From contig NZ_PXYL01000006.1 of assembly GCF_003012705.1 (NCBI RefSeq), positions 124,001-188,000 of the forward strand: a DNA stretch of 64,000 bases, in the 5' to 3' direction. Below the pieces are notes generated by a model, which did not search any database, was not told the DNA's origin, and was given only the letters and a program-made list of their open reading frames with translations. The stretch comes from Pseudaminobacter soli (ex Li et al. 2025). GTDB taxonomy: Bacteria > Pseudomonadota > Alphaproteobacteria > Rhizobiales > Rhizobiaceae. The stretch's first letter is position 1. Every line of letters begins with the position of its first letter. Made by a program: the position numbers and the translations under genes. Below, piece by piece: positions 8,590 to 16,986 of this stretch.

Positions 8590-9900
8590 TCACCAGCCGG
8601 CAAAGCGTCCCAGCACCCCTTCGTCGACGCGTGCCTGTTCGACATCCTCGAATGCCTGATCGAGAACGGCGAGTGCATCGTCGATTTCCGCTTCGGAAAT
8701 CGTGAGCGGTGGCGTGAGTTCCAGAACGTTGGAATTCATGCCGACGTAGTAGAGCACGACGCCGAGTTCATAGGCGCGATAGACCAGCTTCGCCGTTTCG
8801 CGTTTCGCCGGCGTGCGGGTTTCGCGATCGCTGACAAGCTCCACCCCGCAGGCCAGTCCGCGTCCGCGCACGTCGCCGATGAGCGGATGGCGCGCCGCCA
8901 GTTGCCGAAAACCTTCGCGCAGCCTTTCGCCCTTTCGTTCGGCCGCATCCGCGAGGCTTTCGCCCTCGATCGTATCGAGCACGGCCAGACCTGCCGAACA
9001 GCACACCGGATTGCCGTGCAGGGTCTGCATGGCAAAGGCGCTCGCGCAGTCGAGAATGGAAGCCGGGGCGATGACGGCTGACAGCGGAAGACCACCGCCC
9101 AGTCCTTTGCCGAGCGTCAGAATGTCCGGCACGAAGCCTTCGTGCTCGAAGCAATGCAGCTTGCCGGTGCGCCCGAGGCCGACCTTCACCTCGTCACAGA
9201 CTATGAGGATCTGATGCTCGCGGCAGATCTCCGCGAATTTGCGCAGAAAACCTTCGGGCGGCACGATCAGCCCGCCATCGGACTGGATCGGCTCGATGAA
9301 GGCGGCGGCGACCGGCTCGGAAGTGTTTTGCAACCGTTCCTTCAGGAGCGCCAGTACGGCATCGCCCGACGGATCACCCTGATAGGGGCGATAGGGATCG
9401 GGGTAGGGCAGCAGGATCAGGCCGTCCGCCTTTTGTGCATCCGCCTGGACGCTGTGGCCGGAAACCGCCATCGAGCCGGTGGTGCAGCCATGATAGGCGC
9501 CGGCAAAGGCGATGATGCCCTTACGGCCCGTGGCTTTCGTCACCGCCCGGAAGACGGTTTCGTTGGCATCAGATCCCGAATGGCCGAACCATACCTTTTG
9601 GTCGCCCTTGGCAGGGAAGGATTGGAGAAGACGCTCGGCCAGAGCCACTGCCGGCTCGTTGCTGGCCGAAAGAATGCTGGCGCCCGCCGGAGAAGCGACT
9701 GCCGCCGAGACGGCCTTGGCGACAGCCGGATGCCCGTAGCCCAAGCTTGCCGCGCCCCAGGTGGCGGAAAGGTCAATAAGCCGGCGGCCGTTTCGCTCGA
9801 TGAGACGCGATCCTTCGCCGCCCGTCGCTGCCAGCGGGAAGAAGCGCAGCTTCTGCAACGTGCCGATGGCCTTTTCGTCCCGTGCGTAGAGGTCCGTCAT
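8590..9900 (-). CDS. Class III PLP-dependent aminotransferase (omega/4-aminobutyrate aminotransferase-like)
   Basis: 436 residues, the usual length for the family. Visible signatures are GHSGSDANE (phosphate/aldimine region), AYHG, the cofactor-binding CDEVKVGLGRTGK (D236) and the Schiff-base lysine in LGKGLGGG (K265). Family members move an amino group from an omega-amine or amino acid to pyruvate or 2-oxoglutarate. It is the last gene of a minus-strand run with an N-formylglutamate amidohydrolase-like gene (overlap at 9897-9900), a glutamine-synthetase-like gene and an isochorismatase-like gene. This suggests it handles the amine or amino acid released by that pathway. The exact substrate is not readable. 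Confidence 0.88.
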   Translation of the reverse strand: MTDLYARDEKAIGTLQKLRFFPLAATGGEGSRLIERNGRRLIDLSATWGAASLGYGHPAVAKAVSAAVASPAGASILSASNEPAVALAERLLQSFPAKGDQKVWFGHSGSDANETVFRAVTKATGRKGIIAFAGAYHGCTTGSMAVSGHSVQADAQKADGLILLPYPDPYRPYQGDPSGDAVLALLKERLQNTSEPVAAAFIEPIQSDGGLIVPPEGFLRKFAEICREHQILIVCDEVKVGLGRTGKLHCFEHEGFVPDILTLGKGLGGGLPLSAVIAPASILDCASAFAMQTLHGNPVCCSAGLAVLDTIEGESLADAAERKGERLREGFRQLAARHPLIGDVRGRGLACGVELVSDRETRTPAKRETAKLVYRAYELGVVLYYVGMNSNVLELTPPLTISEAEIDDALAVLDQAFEDVEQARVDEGVLGRFAGW

Positions 9901-10715
9901 GGCTTGCTGGCCTCCAGAGCCTCAGTGAGGCAACGAGTAAGCCGGTGGCCCCAAGCCTCGACGCTTTCGAGCGTATCGATGAGATCGTGGCGGACCTCGA
10001 TCAGCGCCCCTGGAAAGCCGCGCGCATCGGCATGCACGGGCACCGTATAATCCTCTTCCGGATCGATGTTGTAGGGCTCGTTGTCGCCCACCACCAAGGT
10101 GCTGTCGCGCTTCAGGCTGTTGATGAGCGAGTGGCCGAACTCGGTGGCCTTCCCGTAGAGAATGCCGGCGTGCCATGGCCGCGACTTGCCGAAATAGACC
10201 GGGGTGAAGCTGTGCACGCCCACCACGAAGGGGCGCTTGCCTTTGGCCTGGAGCCGGTCGAGCCGTCGCGCGACCGCATCGGCAAAGGGCGTGAAAAACG
10301 TCTCGATGCGCTGCTGCCGCTCTTCTTCCGACAGATCGAAATTGCCGGGAATCTCGGTCTTCTCGCTGATTTCCGGTATGGCGGAAGGCACGTGGAGCGG
10401 CCGGTTACAGTCGATGACCAGTCGCGAATAGTTGGCCATGAACAGCGGCGCATCGAGTGTGCGGCTCAGATGCTGGGCGAGCGCGCTGACGCCGATGTCC
10501 CATGCGATGTGCCGCTGGCGCTCGGCCTCCGATACGCCAAGATCGCCGAGCGCGCGCGGAATGCGGTTCGAGGCATGCTCGCAGAGCAGCAGGAAGGGCG
10601 ATTCACCGTCGGGATTGACGACCGCATAGGGCGGCGGCTCGTCAATGGCGAGGAGCGGTTTGGCCGGGTCGTGACGCGGCGCGGTTGCAGCCTGGGCTGC
10701 CGTTGAAGTCTGCAT
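9897..10715 (-). CDS. N-formylglutamate amidohydrolase family hydrolase
   Basis: 272 residues from the ATG at 10715. A TTG at 10730 would overlap the upstream stop, but the ATG has a purine-rich site (CGAGG) at fair spacing. The family motif CEHASNRIP near the N-terminus, SRLVIDCNR and VGVHSFTP place it in the N-formylglutamate amidohydrolase (HutG-like, zinc carboxypeptidase-related) family, which hydrolyses N-formyl-L-glutamate to formate and glutamate. No other histidine-utilisation (hut) gene is nearby. Its neighbours are a gamma-glutamyl ligase-like gene and an aminotransferase, so an acyl- or gamma-glutamyl-amide intermediate is a more likely substrate. That is inference. Confidence 0.82.
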   Translation of the reverse strand: MQTSTAAQAATAPRHDPAKPLLAIDEPPPYAVVNPDGESPFLLLCEHASNRIPRALGDLGVSEAERQRHIAWDIGVSALAQHLSRTLDAPLFMANYSRLVIDCNRPLHVPSAIPEISEKTEIPGNFDLSEEERQQRIETFFTPFADAVARRLDRLQAKGKRPFVVGVHSFTPVYFGKSRPWHAGILYGKATEFGHSLINSLKRDSTLVVGDNEPYNIDPEEDYTVPVHADARGFPGALIEVRHDLIDTLESVEAWGHRLTRCLTEALEASKP

Positions 10716-10726
10716 GGCGGCCTCGT

Positions 10727-12073
10727 TCAATAGACCGCCGCATAGCGCGTGCAGAGTTCGTCCGGCAGAAGGTCGCCGACGATCTCGATCTCCTTGTTCT
10801 TCATCGCGAAATAGCAGTCGAGGAAGTCTTTCGGGAACCAGCCGGTGACGGTCGTGTCAGCCTTCAGCGTCTCCAGCGCTTCGGCAAGGCTGGCCGGCAG
10901 GCGGCGAATGCCGAGCTTTGCCTGTTCGTCGGCGCTCATATCCGACGGGTCCGCGTTGACGAGCCGCGGTTGCTCGAGCCCCTCGCGAATGCCTTCGAGC
11001 CCCGCGCGCAGCACGACGGCAAGTGCCAGATGCGGGCTTGCGCAGGCGTCTGCTGCTCGAAACTCCATGTTGAACTGCTTTGCCGGATTGCTTCCCGGCA
11101 GGTCCAGCGTCGGGCAGATGCGCAGCGTCGCCTCGCGGTTCTTCTCGCCCAGGCAGGTGAAAGCAGCGCTCCAGTGATGCGGAACGAGACGCATGTAGGA
11201 GAGCACCGACGGTGCAGTGAAGGCAACGAGCGCCGGCAGATGGCGGATGACGCCGGCAGCGAAGGAACCGGCGACTTTCGACAGCCGTCCCGGACGGGCC
11301 GGATCGAAGGTGACCGGATTGCCGTCCAGATCGGTGAAGCTGACATGCAGATGCACGCCGTTGCCGACGCCGTTGGGCGCGATCTTTGGCGCAAAGCTGG
11401 CATGCCAGCCGAAATGCGCGGCGACTTCCCGAGTTACGGCGCGGATCGTCGCCCCGCGGTCAGCGGCTGCCAGCGCCGGGGCAGGGCGGCAGGTCACCTC
11501 GAACTGGTCTTTGCCATATTCGGGCAGGAACATTTCCGGCTCAGCGCCAGCTTCCTTGAGAGCCGTCATGAGCATCGGGCCGAAGGCGCCCGTCCGCCGC
11601 TGTGCGCGCAGGCCAAAGGAGGGGGCCTGCGGCCAGTCGGCGCCGATGATCTGGAACTCCTGCTCCACCGCGCTGATGACGCGCAAGCCGGCTTCCTTTT
11701 CAAAGTCCGCCACCGTCGACTTGAGGAAGCTGCGCACGCAGCATTCCCAGGCCTTGCCTTGGAGGTCGGTGATGTCGGCATGGTAGAAATGAAGCGGCGT
11801 TTCGCCGGGCAGGCACGTCACGCGCGCCTTGCTTTCGGGATCGGCCATCAGGCGCAGGTCGCCCGCCGACCCCCATGGATTGGGATCGGCAATCAGGTCG
11901 AAAGGCGTGAGCGCCAGATTGGCCGGCACCCAGCCGACGCCCTTGCGCAGGTAATCGTCGATTTCTCTTGCAGCGAAGCTGCGGCCGCGCGTGATGCCGG
12001 CAATGTCGGTGGTGACGAAGGTTGCCAGTTCCATCAAATCGTCCGCCGCTGCGGTCCGTTGTTCCTGGTGCAT
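10727..12073 (-). CDS. Glutamine synthetase family ligase (gamma-glutamylamide synthetase-like)
   Basis: 448 residues from the ATG at 12073; open translation upstream is Arg-rich and unlike the family. Glutamine-synthetase elements are present: a metal/ATP-site VEQEFQI, the GNGVHLHVSF loop, NREATLRI and FNMEFRAADACASPHLALA near the C-terminus. Length and divergent motifs fit the GlnT/PuuA branch, which joins glutamate to amines (gamma-glutamylputrescine and similar), rather than the housekeeping 470-residue GlnA. It lies 35 nt after the isochorismatase-like gene and 11 nt before the amidohydrolase, in one operon. The amine substrate is unknown. Confidence 0.85.
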   Translation of the reverse strand: MHQEQRTAAADDLMELATFVTTDIAGITRGRSFAAREIDDYLRKGVGWVPANLALTPFDLIADPNPWGSAGDLRLMADPESKARVTCLPGETPLHFYHADITDLQGKAWECCVRSFLKSTVADFEKEAGLRVISAVEQEFQIIGADWPQAPSFGLRAQRRTGAFGPMLMTALKEAGAEPEMFLPEYGKDQFEVTCRPAPALAAADRGATIRAVTREVAAHFGWHASFAPKIAPNGVGNGVHLHVSFTDLDGNPVTFDPARPGRLSKVAGSFAAGVIRHLPALVAFTAPSVLSYMRLVPHHWSAAFTCLGEKNREATLRICPTLDLPGSNPAKQFNMEFRAADACASPHLALAVVLRAGLEGIREGLEQPRLVNADPSDMSADEQAKLGIRRLPASLAEALETLKADTTVTGWFPKDFLDCYFAMKNKEIEIVGDLLPDELCTRYAAVY

Positions 12074-12108
12074 GATTTCCACTCTTGTGATGTGCGGGCC
12101 GCTGTCGC

Positions 12109-12768
12109 TTAGGCCTTGAGGGCGCGCAGGCGCTCGAGGACGGTTTCCGTGTCGGTGATCCAGCAGTAGCCGGAATAGGCGCGCAGCGCGGCCTCGTGGC
12201 GTTCCTGGCTGTAGGTGGCGCAGGCGTCGCTCACGACCGTCACGAGGTAGCCGCGATCGGAGGCGTCGCGCACTGCCATGTCTACGCACTGGTCGGTGAC
12301 GACGCCGGCGATGATCAGGTAGCGCGTGTTCAGGTTGCGCAGCACATAGTCGATATTGGTGGAGTTGAAGACGCCCGAGGAGGTCTTGGGCAGGATGATC
12401 TCGTTGTCGATCGGCTCAAGCGCATCGATCACGCGACCCTCGGGGCAGCCCTTCGGTACATGCATATCGGAAAGCTTGTGGTCGAGCGAACGGTCGCGGC
12501 CGTCCAGCGTCAGGCTCTCGATGATCGTGTGCAGCACGTCGCACTTGGCAGCGCGCGCCGCTTCCAGGATCCGCACCTGGTTGGGGATGACCAGTTCGCG
12601 CAGGCGGCGGTGGTAGTAGCTGTTGACGTCCTGCGGATGGGTCGGATCGAGATTCGGCTCGCACCAGATGCGCTGCATGTCCACGAACAGGACCGAGGTC
12701 ATGCCCGCTTCATAGGCGCTGTCGCGGCGCAAGAGATCCTTACCGTATTGCACTTCGATGGCTGCCAT
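12109..12768 (-). CDS. Isochorismatase-like cysteine hydrolase
   Basis: 219 residues, started at the ATG at 12768, which follows a strong ribosome site (GAGGAGGA). The catalytic triad of the cysteine-hydrolase superfamily can be read: D30 in LFVDMQ, K128 in LPKTSSGVF and C161 in GVVTDQCVDMAVRDA. Relatives include isochorismatase, nicotinamidase, N-carbamoylsarcosine amidase, ureidoacrylate and biuret hydrolases. With a glutamine-synthetase-like ligase and amidohydrolase next to it, an amide or carbamoyl hydrolase role is more likely than siderophore isochorismatase. It is the first enzyme gene after the regulator in the minus-strand operon. Confidence 0.88.
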   Translation of the reverse strand: MAAIEVQYGKDLLRRDSAYEAGMTSVLFVDMQRIWCEPNLDPTHPQDVNSYYHRRLRELVIPNQVRILEAARAAKCDVLHTIIESLTLDGRDRSLDHKLSDMHVPKGCPEGRVIDALEPIDNEIILPKTSSGVFNSTNIDYVLRNLNTRYLIIAGVVTDQCVDMAVRDASDRGYLVTVVSDACATYSQERHEAALRAYSGYCWITDTETVLERLRALKA

Positions 12769-12812
12769 CGTGTCCTCCTCTGAGATTGGAATGTCGCCCG
12801 TCGTGGTGGGCT

Positions 12813-13703
12813 CTAACTGGTTTGACCGCCCTTGCCGGCGGAGGGATTGAGCGCGTCTTCGGTGATCGCATAGGCGCGGCGCACCGCTTCCAGCCGTTCG
12901 ATCCGGTCGCGCGAGCGGTGCGCCAGCCGGGCCGTCAGCGCAGCGATCAGTGCCTCGGTCTGGGCAATGGCGGGCACCATGGTGTCGTAAGGCGACACGG
13001 TGTCGACCGGCGCGGTCAGCGTGACCGAGGCGAATTCGGAAATGGGCGAGCGCCAGCGGTCGGTGAACAGGATGATGCGTGCGCCCTGTTCGGCCGCCTG
13101 CCGCGAAAAGCGGATGGTGTCCATCTGGTAACGCCGGTAGTCGTAGACGAACAGCACGTCCTTCCTGCCGAGATCGACGAGCTGGTCGACCTGATCGGCC
13201 TGCGCGCCGTTGATCCAGCGCGCTTCGGCGCGCAGCTGCTTCATGTGGGCCCACAAGAGTCCGGCGAGAAAGCCGCTGAAGCGACCGCCGAGACAGTGGA
13301 CGCGCATGTTGAGATCGGCAGCGGCTTCCACCGCCATCTCGAAATCATGCGCGGGCAGCATGGTCTTCGACGTCTCCAGCGCGTGGATGCTGGCATTGAG
13401 GAAGTGCTGGTAGAAATTGTCCTGCGCGAGCGAGGGTTTGCGCGTGTCGAGCATCGAGAGCGGCGAGCTCATCCGCTCCTGCACCTCGTTCAGCAATGCG
13501 CTCTGGAACTCCGGGTAGCCTTCGTAGCCGAGCTTGTTCACGAAGCGCACGACCGTGGGATTGCTGACGCTGGCGGTGGCGGCCAGATGGGCGACCGTGT
13601 TCAGTCCCGCCGCCGGGTAGTTGGACAGGAGCTGCCGGACGATCTTCAATTCCGATCGCGTAAACGCAATGGCGCCGTCCGTCAGGCGGTCTCGAATACC
13701 CAT
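12813..13703 (-). CDS. MurR/RpiR family transcriptional regulator
   Basis: 296 residues from the ATG at 13703. An N-terminal HTH_6 domain (residues ~5-80; VAHLAATASVSNPTVVRFVNKLGYEGYPEFQ) is joined to a SIS-fold ligand domain (about 130-265). The SIS domain of this family usually binds phosphosugars, but RpiR members also control amino acid and nitrogen catabolism. It stands 44 nt upstream of the isochorismatase-like gene and is divergent from the Liv-type transporter operon. An inverted repeat at 13732-13753 between them is a candidate operator, so it probably controls both arms. Confidence 0.88.
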   Translation of the reverse strand: MGIRDRLTDGAIAFTRSELKIVRQLLSNYPAAGLNTVAHLAATASVSNPTVVRFVNKLGYEGYPEFQSALLNEVQERMSSPLSMLDTRKPSLAQDNFYQHFLNASIHALETSKTMLPAHDFEMAVEAAADLNMRVHCLGGRFSGFLAGLLWAHMKQLRAEARWINGAQADQVDQLVDLGRKDVLFVYDYRRYQMDTIRFSRQAAEQGARIILFTDRWRSPISEFASVTLTAPVDTVSPYDTMVPAIAQTEALIAALTARLAHRSRDRIERLEAVRRAYAITEDALNPSAGKGGQTS

Positions 13704-13731
13704 CTCGCTTCTTCCCCTCGGCACGAAGCCG

Positions 13732-13753
13732 ATTATGCATTTTGTTACATAAT
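13732..13753. promoter_or_regulatory. Inverted repeat ATTATG-N10-CATAAT, candidate RpiR operator
   Basis: A perfect 6-bp inverted repeat with centres one helical turn or more apart. It lies 29 bp before the RpiR start and about 30 bp upstream of the putative -35 box of the divergent importer operon. Position and symmetry suggest an operator for the RpiR protein; binding is not shown. Confidence 0.45.
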
Positions 13754-13783
13754 TGCTATCAGAGAAGAAAAAATGAAACAAGA

Positions 13784-13811
13784 TTGACATTCCAAAAAGT
13801 GCGGTTAAGTT
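13784..13811 (+). promoter_or_regulatory. Putative sigma-70 promoter of the Liv-type importer operon
   Basis: A consensus -35 TTGACA (13784-13789) is followed after 16 nt by TAAGTT (13806-13811), a weak -10. Transcription would start near 13818, about 50 nt before the first gene. Confidence 0.4.
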
Positions 13812-13867
13812 TCGAAAACAGGGAACGGGCCGAACAAGAAATGGCCCCATGGAATGGGAGAAGTGGG

Positions 13868-15739
13868 ATGGTGCGCATCAAGCGTTCAACCGTCGTCGGC
13901 ATTGTTGCGGTCGCGCTTCCCATTGCACTCATAGCGGTCTTGGCCGCCCTTTTCTTGCCAGGCAGTGGCCAGCGTCTCGTGACGCTGTTTCTCATCAACC
14001 TGATCGCCGTTCTCGGCTTCGGCATCTACAGCGGCAATTCCGGCATCATGTCCTTCGGCCATGTGGGCTTCATGGCGCTCGGCGCCTATGCCTCCGGCCT
14101 TTTGACGATGAACCCGGTGGTGCAGAAGACGGCGCTGCCGCATCTGCCGGAATGGCTCGCGGGCTGGGGCATGTCCTTTCCGCTCGCGCTTCTCGTTGCC
14201 ATTCTCGTGGTGGCGGTGGTGGCCGTCGTCATCGGCGTGCCCGTGGCGCGCCTAGGCGGCTCCTCTGCCTCAATCTGTACGCTCGGCTTCCTGGTGATCG
14301 TGCATGTGGTGCTGGTGGCGTCGGCCGATATCACGCGCGGCAGCCAGACATTCTTTGGCGTGCCGCGCGCGGTCGACATCTGGGTGGCGCTGCCATGTGC
14401 GCTATTGGCGGTCGCCATTGCCCGCATCTACCGGGACTCCAATTCCGGGCTGAAGCTGCGCGCCTCGCGCGAGGACGAGATCGCGTCGACCGCGGTCGGC
14501 GTCAATGTGCGCCTGCATCGCTTCTGCGCCTGGGTTCTGGGCGCGATGCTGGCGGGAGCGGCGGGCGCCCTGTTCGCCCATTTCCTGGGCGCCTTCTCGC
14601 CGAAGGATTTCTACTTCAACCTGACCTTCATGCTGCTTGCCATGCTCATCCTGGGCGGCATCTCGACGGTTTCCGGCGCGGTGGTCGGGACGGCAACCAT
14701 CATGCTCATCGTCGAAGTGCTGCGGAAGTTCGAAGGCGGAGTCGACCTGGGCTTCCTCAGCCTGCCGACCGTCTTCGGCCTCACTGATATCGGTATCGGC
14801 CTGGCGATCCTCATCGTCATGTATCGTCTGCAAGACGGCCTCATGGGCGTGCGAGAGATCGACGAAAAGCTTCCTTTCCTGCGCCGCCTGGGCGGGCAGG
14901 CGAAAGCCGCCGAAGTTCCGGCCGCGGCCGCGCCGGATCGCGACACCTCGCTCAAGGTCGACAATGTGGGTCGTCGTTTCGCGGGCCTCGTCGCCCTTGA
15001 AAATGCCAGCTTCGATATTGTCCCCGGCCGGGTGACAGGCCTGATCGGCCCCAACGGGGCGGGCAAGTCCACACTTATCAATTGCGTTTCCGGTGTCGTG
15101 CCGGCCTCTTCGGGCAAGGTGCTGATCGACGGACGCGACGTCGTGTCCATGCCGACCTACACCGTGCCGAAGGCCGGCCTCGGACGTACCTTCCAGAATA
15201 TCCGCCTGTTCAGGAACCTGACCGTGCTGGAGAACGTGACCGTCGCCGCAAGCGCGGTCGCCGCTGCGGGCGAGGACGCCGAAGCGCTCGCTCTCTGCTA
15301 TCTGGCCGAAGTGGGGCTCGCCGATTTTGCGGACCGTCTTGCCGGGACGCTTTCCTATGGCGCGCAGCGCCGGCTGGAGATCGCACGCGCATTGGCGCTC
15401 AAGCCGCGCTACCTGCTGCTCGACGAGCCCGCGGCCGGCATGAATCCCGCCGAAACGCAGGAATTGATGCAGGTGCTCGACAGCATCCGCCACAAATACA
15501 AGCTCGGCCTGCTGGTCGTGGAGCACGATCTGAAGCTGATCATGCGGCTTTGCGATGTGGTCGTCGTGCTCAACAAGGGCCAGCAGATCGCCATGGGCAC
15601 GCCCGCCGAAATCCAGGCCAATCCCGCCGTTGTCGAAGCCTATATCGGCCGCAAGCGTTCGGGAAAGCCGGCCACCGCCTCACAAAACGAGCCTTCCGCC
15701 GCCGCACTTCAGCCGCATGCGGCTGGCGGGCTTGCATGA
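13868..15739 (+). CDS. Fused LivM-LivG: branched-chain-type ABC permease plus ATPase
   Basis: 623 residues in one chain. Residues ~1-320 are a LivM-type permease with about nine membrane helices (GNSGIMSFGHVGFMALGAYA, GLKLRASREDEIASTAVGVNV). Residues ~355-605 are a LivG-type ATPase with Walker A GPNGAGKST (near 393), Q-loop FQNIRLF, signature LSYGAQRRLEIARA and Walker B LLLDEPAAGM. The ATG at 13868 has GGGAG upstream; the longer open frame would start inside the operator region. The substrate-binding protein, LivF and LivH follow on the same strand, so only one polypeptide supplies both LivM and LivG. It imports a small organic nitrogen compound, probably the substrate of the divergent enzymes. 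Confidence 0.92.
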   Translation: MVRIKRSTVVGIVAVALPIALIAVLAALFLPGSGQRLVTLFLINLIAVLGFGIYSGNSGIMSFGHVGFMALGAYASGLLTMNPVVQKTALPHLPEWLAGWGMSFPLALLVAILVVAVVAVVIGVPVARLGGSSASICTLGFLVIVHVVLVASADITRGSQTFFGVPRAVDIWVALPCALLAVAIARIYRDSNSGLKLRASREDEIASTAVGVNVRLHRFCAWVLGAMLAGAAGALFAHFLGAFSPKDFYFNLTFMLLAMLILGGISTVSGAVVGTATIMLIVEVLRKFEGGVDLGFLSLPTVFGLTDIGIGLAILIVMYRLQDGLMGVREIDEKLPFLRRLGGQAKAAEVPAAAAPDRDTSLKVDNVGRRFAGLVALENASFDIVPGRVTGLIGPNGAGKSTLINCVSGVVPASSGKVLIDGRDVVSMPTYTVPKAGLGRTFQNIRLFRNLTVLENVTVAASAVAAAGEDAEALALCYLAEVGLADFADRLAGTLSYGAQRRLEIARALALKPRYLLLDEPAAGMNPAETQELMQVLDSIRHKYKLGLLVVEHDLKLIMRLCDVVVVLNKGQQIAMGTPAEIQANPAVVEAYIGRKRSGKPATASQNEPSAAALQPHAAGGLA

Positions 15740-15762
15740 ATAACCAAAAGGGAACGACAAAC

Positions 15763-16917
15763 ATGAAGATGGTTCTGAAAGTTGCGAGCCTTGCGGCTCT
15801 TCTTGCGGGCACCGCTTTCCCGGCCATGGCGGAGGATCTGCTGGTGGGACTGGCGACGGCACAGACGGGCGGCCTGGCGCCCTACGACCAGCCGTCGCTG
15901 AAGGGCCTGCAGATGGCGGTGGATGAGATCAACGCCAAGGGCGGCATCGCCGGCAAGTATCCGATCAAGCTCGTGGCGAAGGACACCCGCTCCGACGCGG
16001 CCCAGACCGCGCTCGTGGCGCAGGAACTCGTCGATGATGGCATCAAGATCCTGATCACGCCCTGCGACGCCGATCCTTCGATCGCGGCAGGTCAGATCAC
16101 GCAAGCTGCCCAGATCCCGACCTTCTCCTTCTGCGCCACCACGCCGACCATGACGCTGGCGGTGGGCGACTACATGTTCGGCAACTATCCGGCCGACAAC
16201 GTGCAGGCGGCCGTGCTTGCCAAATATGCCAGGGAAAAAGGCTACCAGAAGGCCTATGTCCTGAAGTCGCCCGACACCGCATACACGCTGAAGCTGCCGG
16301 AATATTTCGCCACTGCCTTCAAGGCCAAGGGCGGCGAAGTTCTTGGCGAGGGCACTTTCAGCATGGGCCAGCAGGATTTCAGCGCCGAGGTCACCAAGAT
16401 CAAGGCGCTCGATCCCGCGCCGGACGTCATCATGACGGCGGCCTATGAACCGGATTTCCCCGCCTTCATCCGCCAGCTGCGCGGTGCGGGCGTCAATACG
16501 CCGATCCTCGGCAGCGACGGCATCGACTCGCCCACCACCTTCGGCCTCGGCTCGCTGGTCGATGGCGTGGTCTTCACCACGGCCGGTTTCGCCACCGAGG
16601 GAAGCCCGCTCGCTGCCTTCAACGCCAAGTACAAGGAGAAGTTCGGGCAGGACCCGGACACGGTCTACATCGCCAACGGCTACGATCTTGGCAAGGTGAT
16701 CGATGCCGCGGTCACCAAAGCCGACAGCACCGAGGCCCCGGCGATCCGCGATGCCATTGCTTCGCTCGAAGGCGTCGAGGGCGTCACCGGCTCCATCAGC
16801 TATGCCGGCACGCAGGGCATGCCGTTGCGCTCGGTCGCTCTCGTCCGCATCGACGGCGGCAACCGCTCGCTGGTCGGGCAGGGCGTGCCCGACGCGGCCG
16901 ACGTTCCTGCTCCCTGA
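15763..16917 (+). CDS. Periplasmic substrate-binding protein of the Liv-type importer (LivJ family)
   Basis: 384 residues from the ATG at 15763. A signal peptide (KMVLKVASLAALLAGTAFPA, cleavage near AMA-ED) precedes a type I periplasmic binding fold: LVGLATAQTGG, GLQMAVDEINAKGGIAGK, TRSDAAQTALVAQELVDDG. The binding site differs from classic Leu/Ile/Val proteins, with a loop that includes cysteines (ITPCDADPS, FSFCATTP), so a different ligand is likely. A small GC-rich hairpin (GGAGG/CCTCC, 16944-16956) follows the stop, as is common between a binding-protein gene and less expressed downstream transporter genes. Confidence 0.9.
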   Translation: MKMVLKVASLAALLAGTAFPAMAEDLLVGLATAQTGGLAPYDQPSLKGLQMAVDEINAKGGIAGKYPIKLVAKDTRSDAAQTALVAQELVDDGIKILITPCDADPSIAAGQITQAAQIPTFSFCATTPTMTLAVGDYMFGNYPADNVQAAVLAKYAREKGYQKAYVLKSPDTAYTLKLPEYFATAFKAKGGEVLGEGTFSMGQQDFSAEVTKIKALDPAPDVIMTAAYEPDFPAFIRQLRGAGVNTPILGSDGIDSPTTFGLGSLVDGVVFTTAGFATEGSPLAAFNAKYKEKFGQDPDTVYIANGYDLGKVIDAAVTKADSTEAPAIRDAIASLEGVEGVTGSISYAGTQGMPLRSVALVRIDGGNRSLVGQGVPDAADVPAP

Positions 16918-16986
16918 TCGTCTCTTCCCCTTCCTGCGCCGCGGGAGGGGGCCTCCAACCGGTGATTGACGGCAGGGACTTGCCTG

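Noticed and set aside
9897-10715. HutG assignment (histidine degradation)
   Set aside because: The family matches, but no hutH, hutU, hutI or hutF gene is nearby, and the neighbours point to another pathway.
12109-13254. A longer 381-residue frame joining an Arg/His-rich N-terminus to the isochorismatase-like protein
   Set aside because: The N-terminal part is the antisense-free shadow of the RpiR gene in another frame, while the ATG at 12768 has a strong ribosome site and gives a normal-length enzyme.
15082-15762. Upstream extension of the binding-protein frame
   Set aside because: It overlaps the ATPase half of the LivMG fusion in another frame, and the signal peptide begins at 15763.
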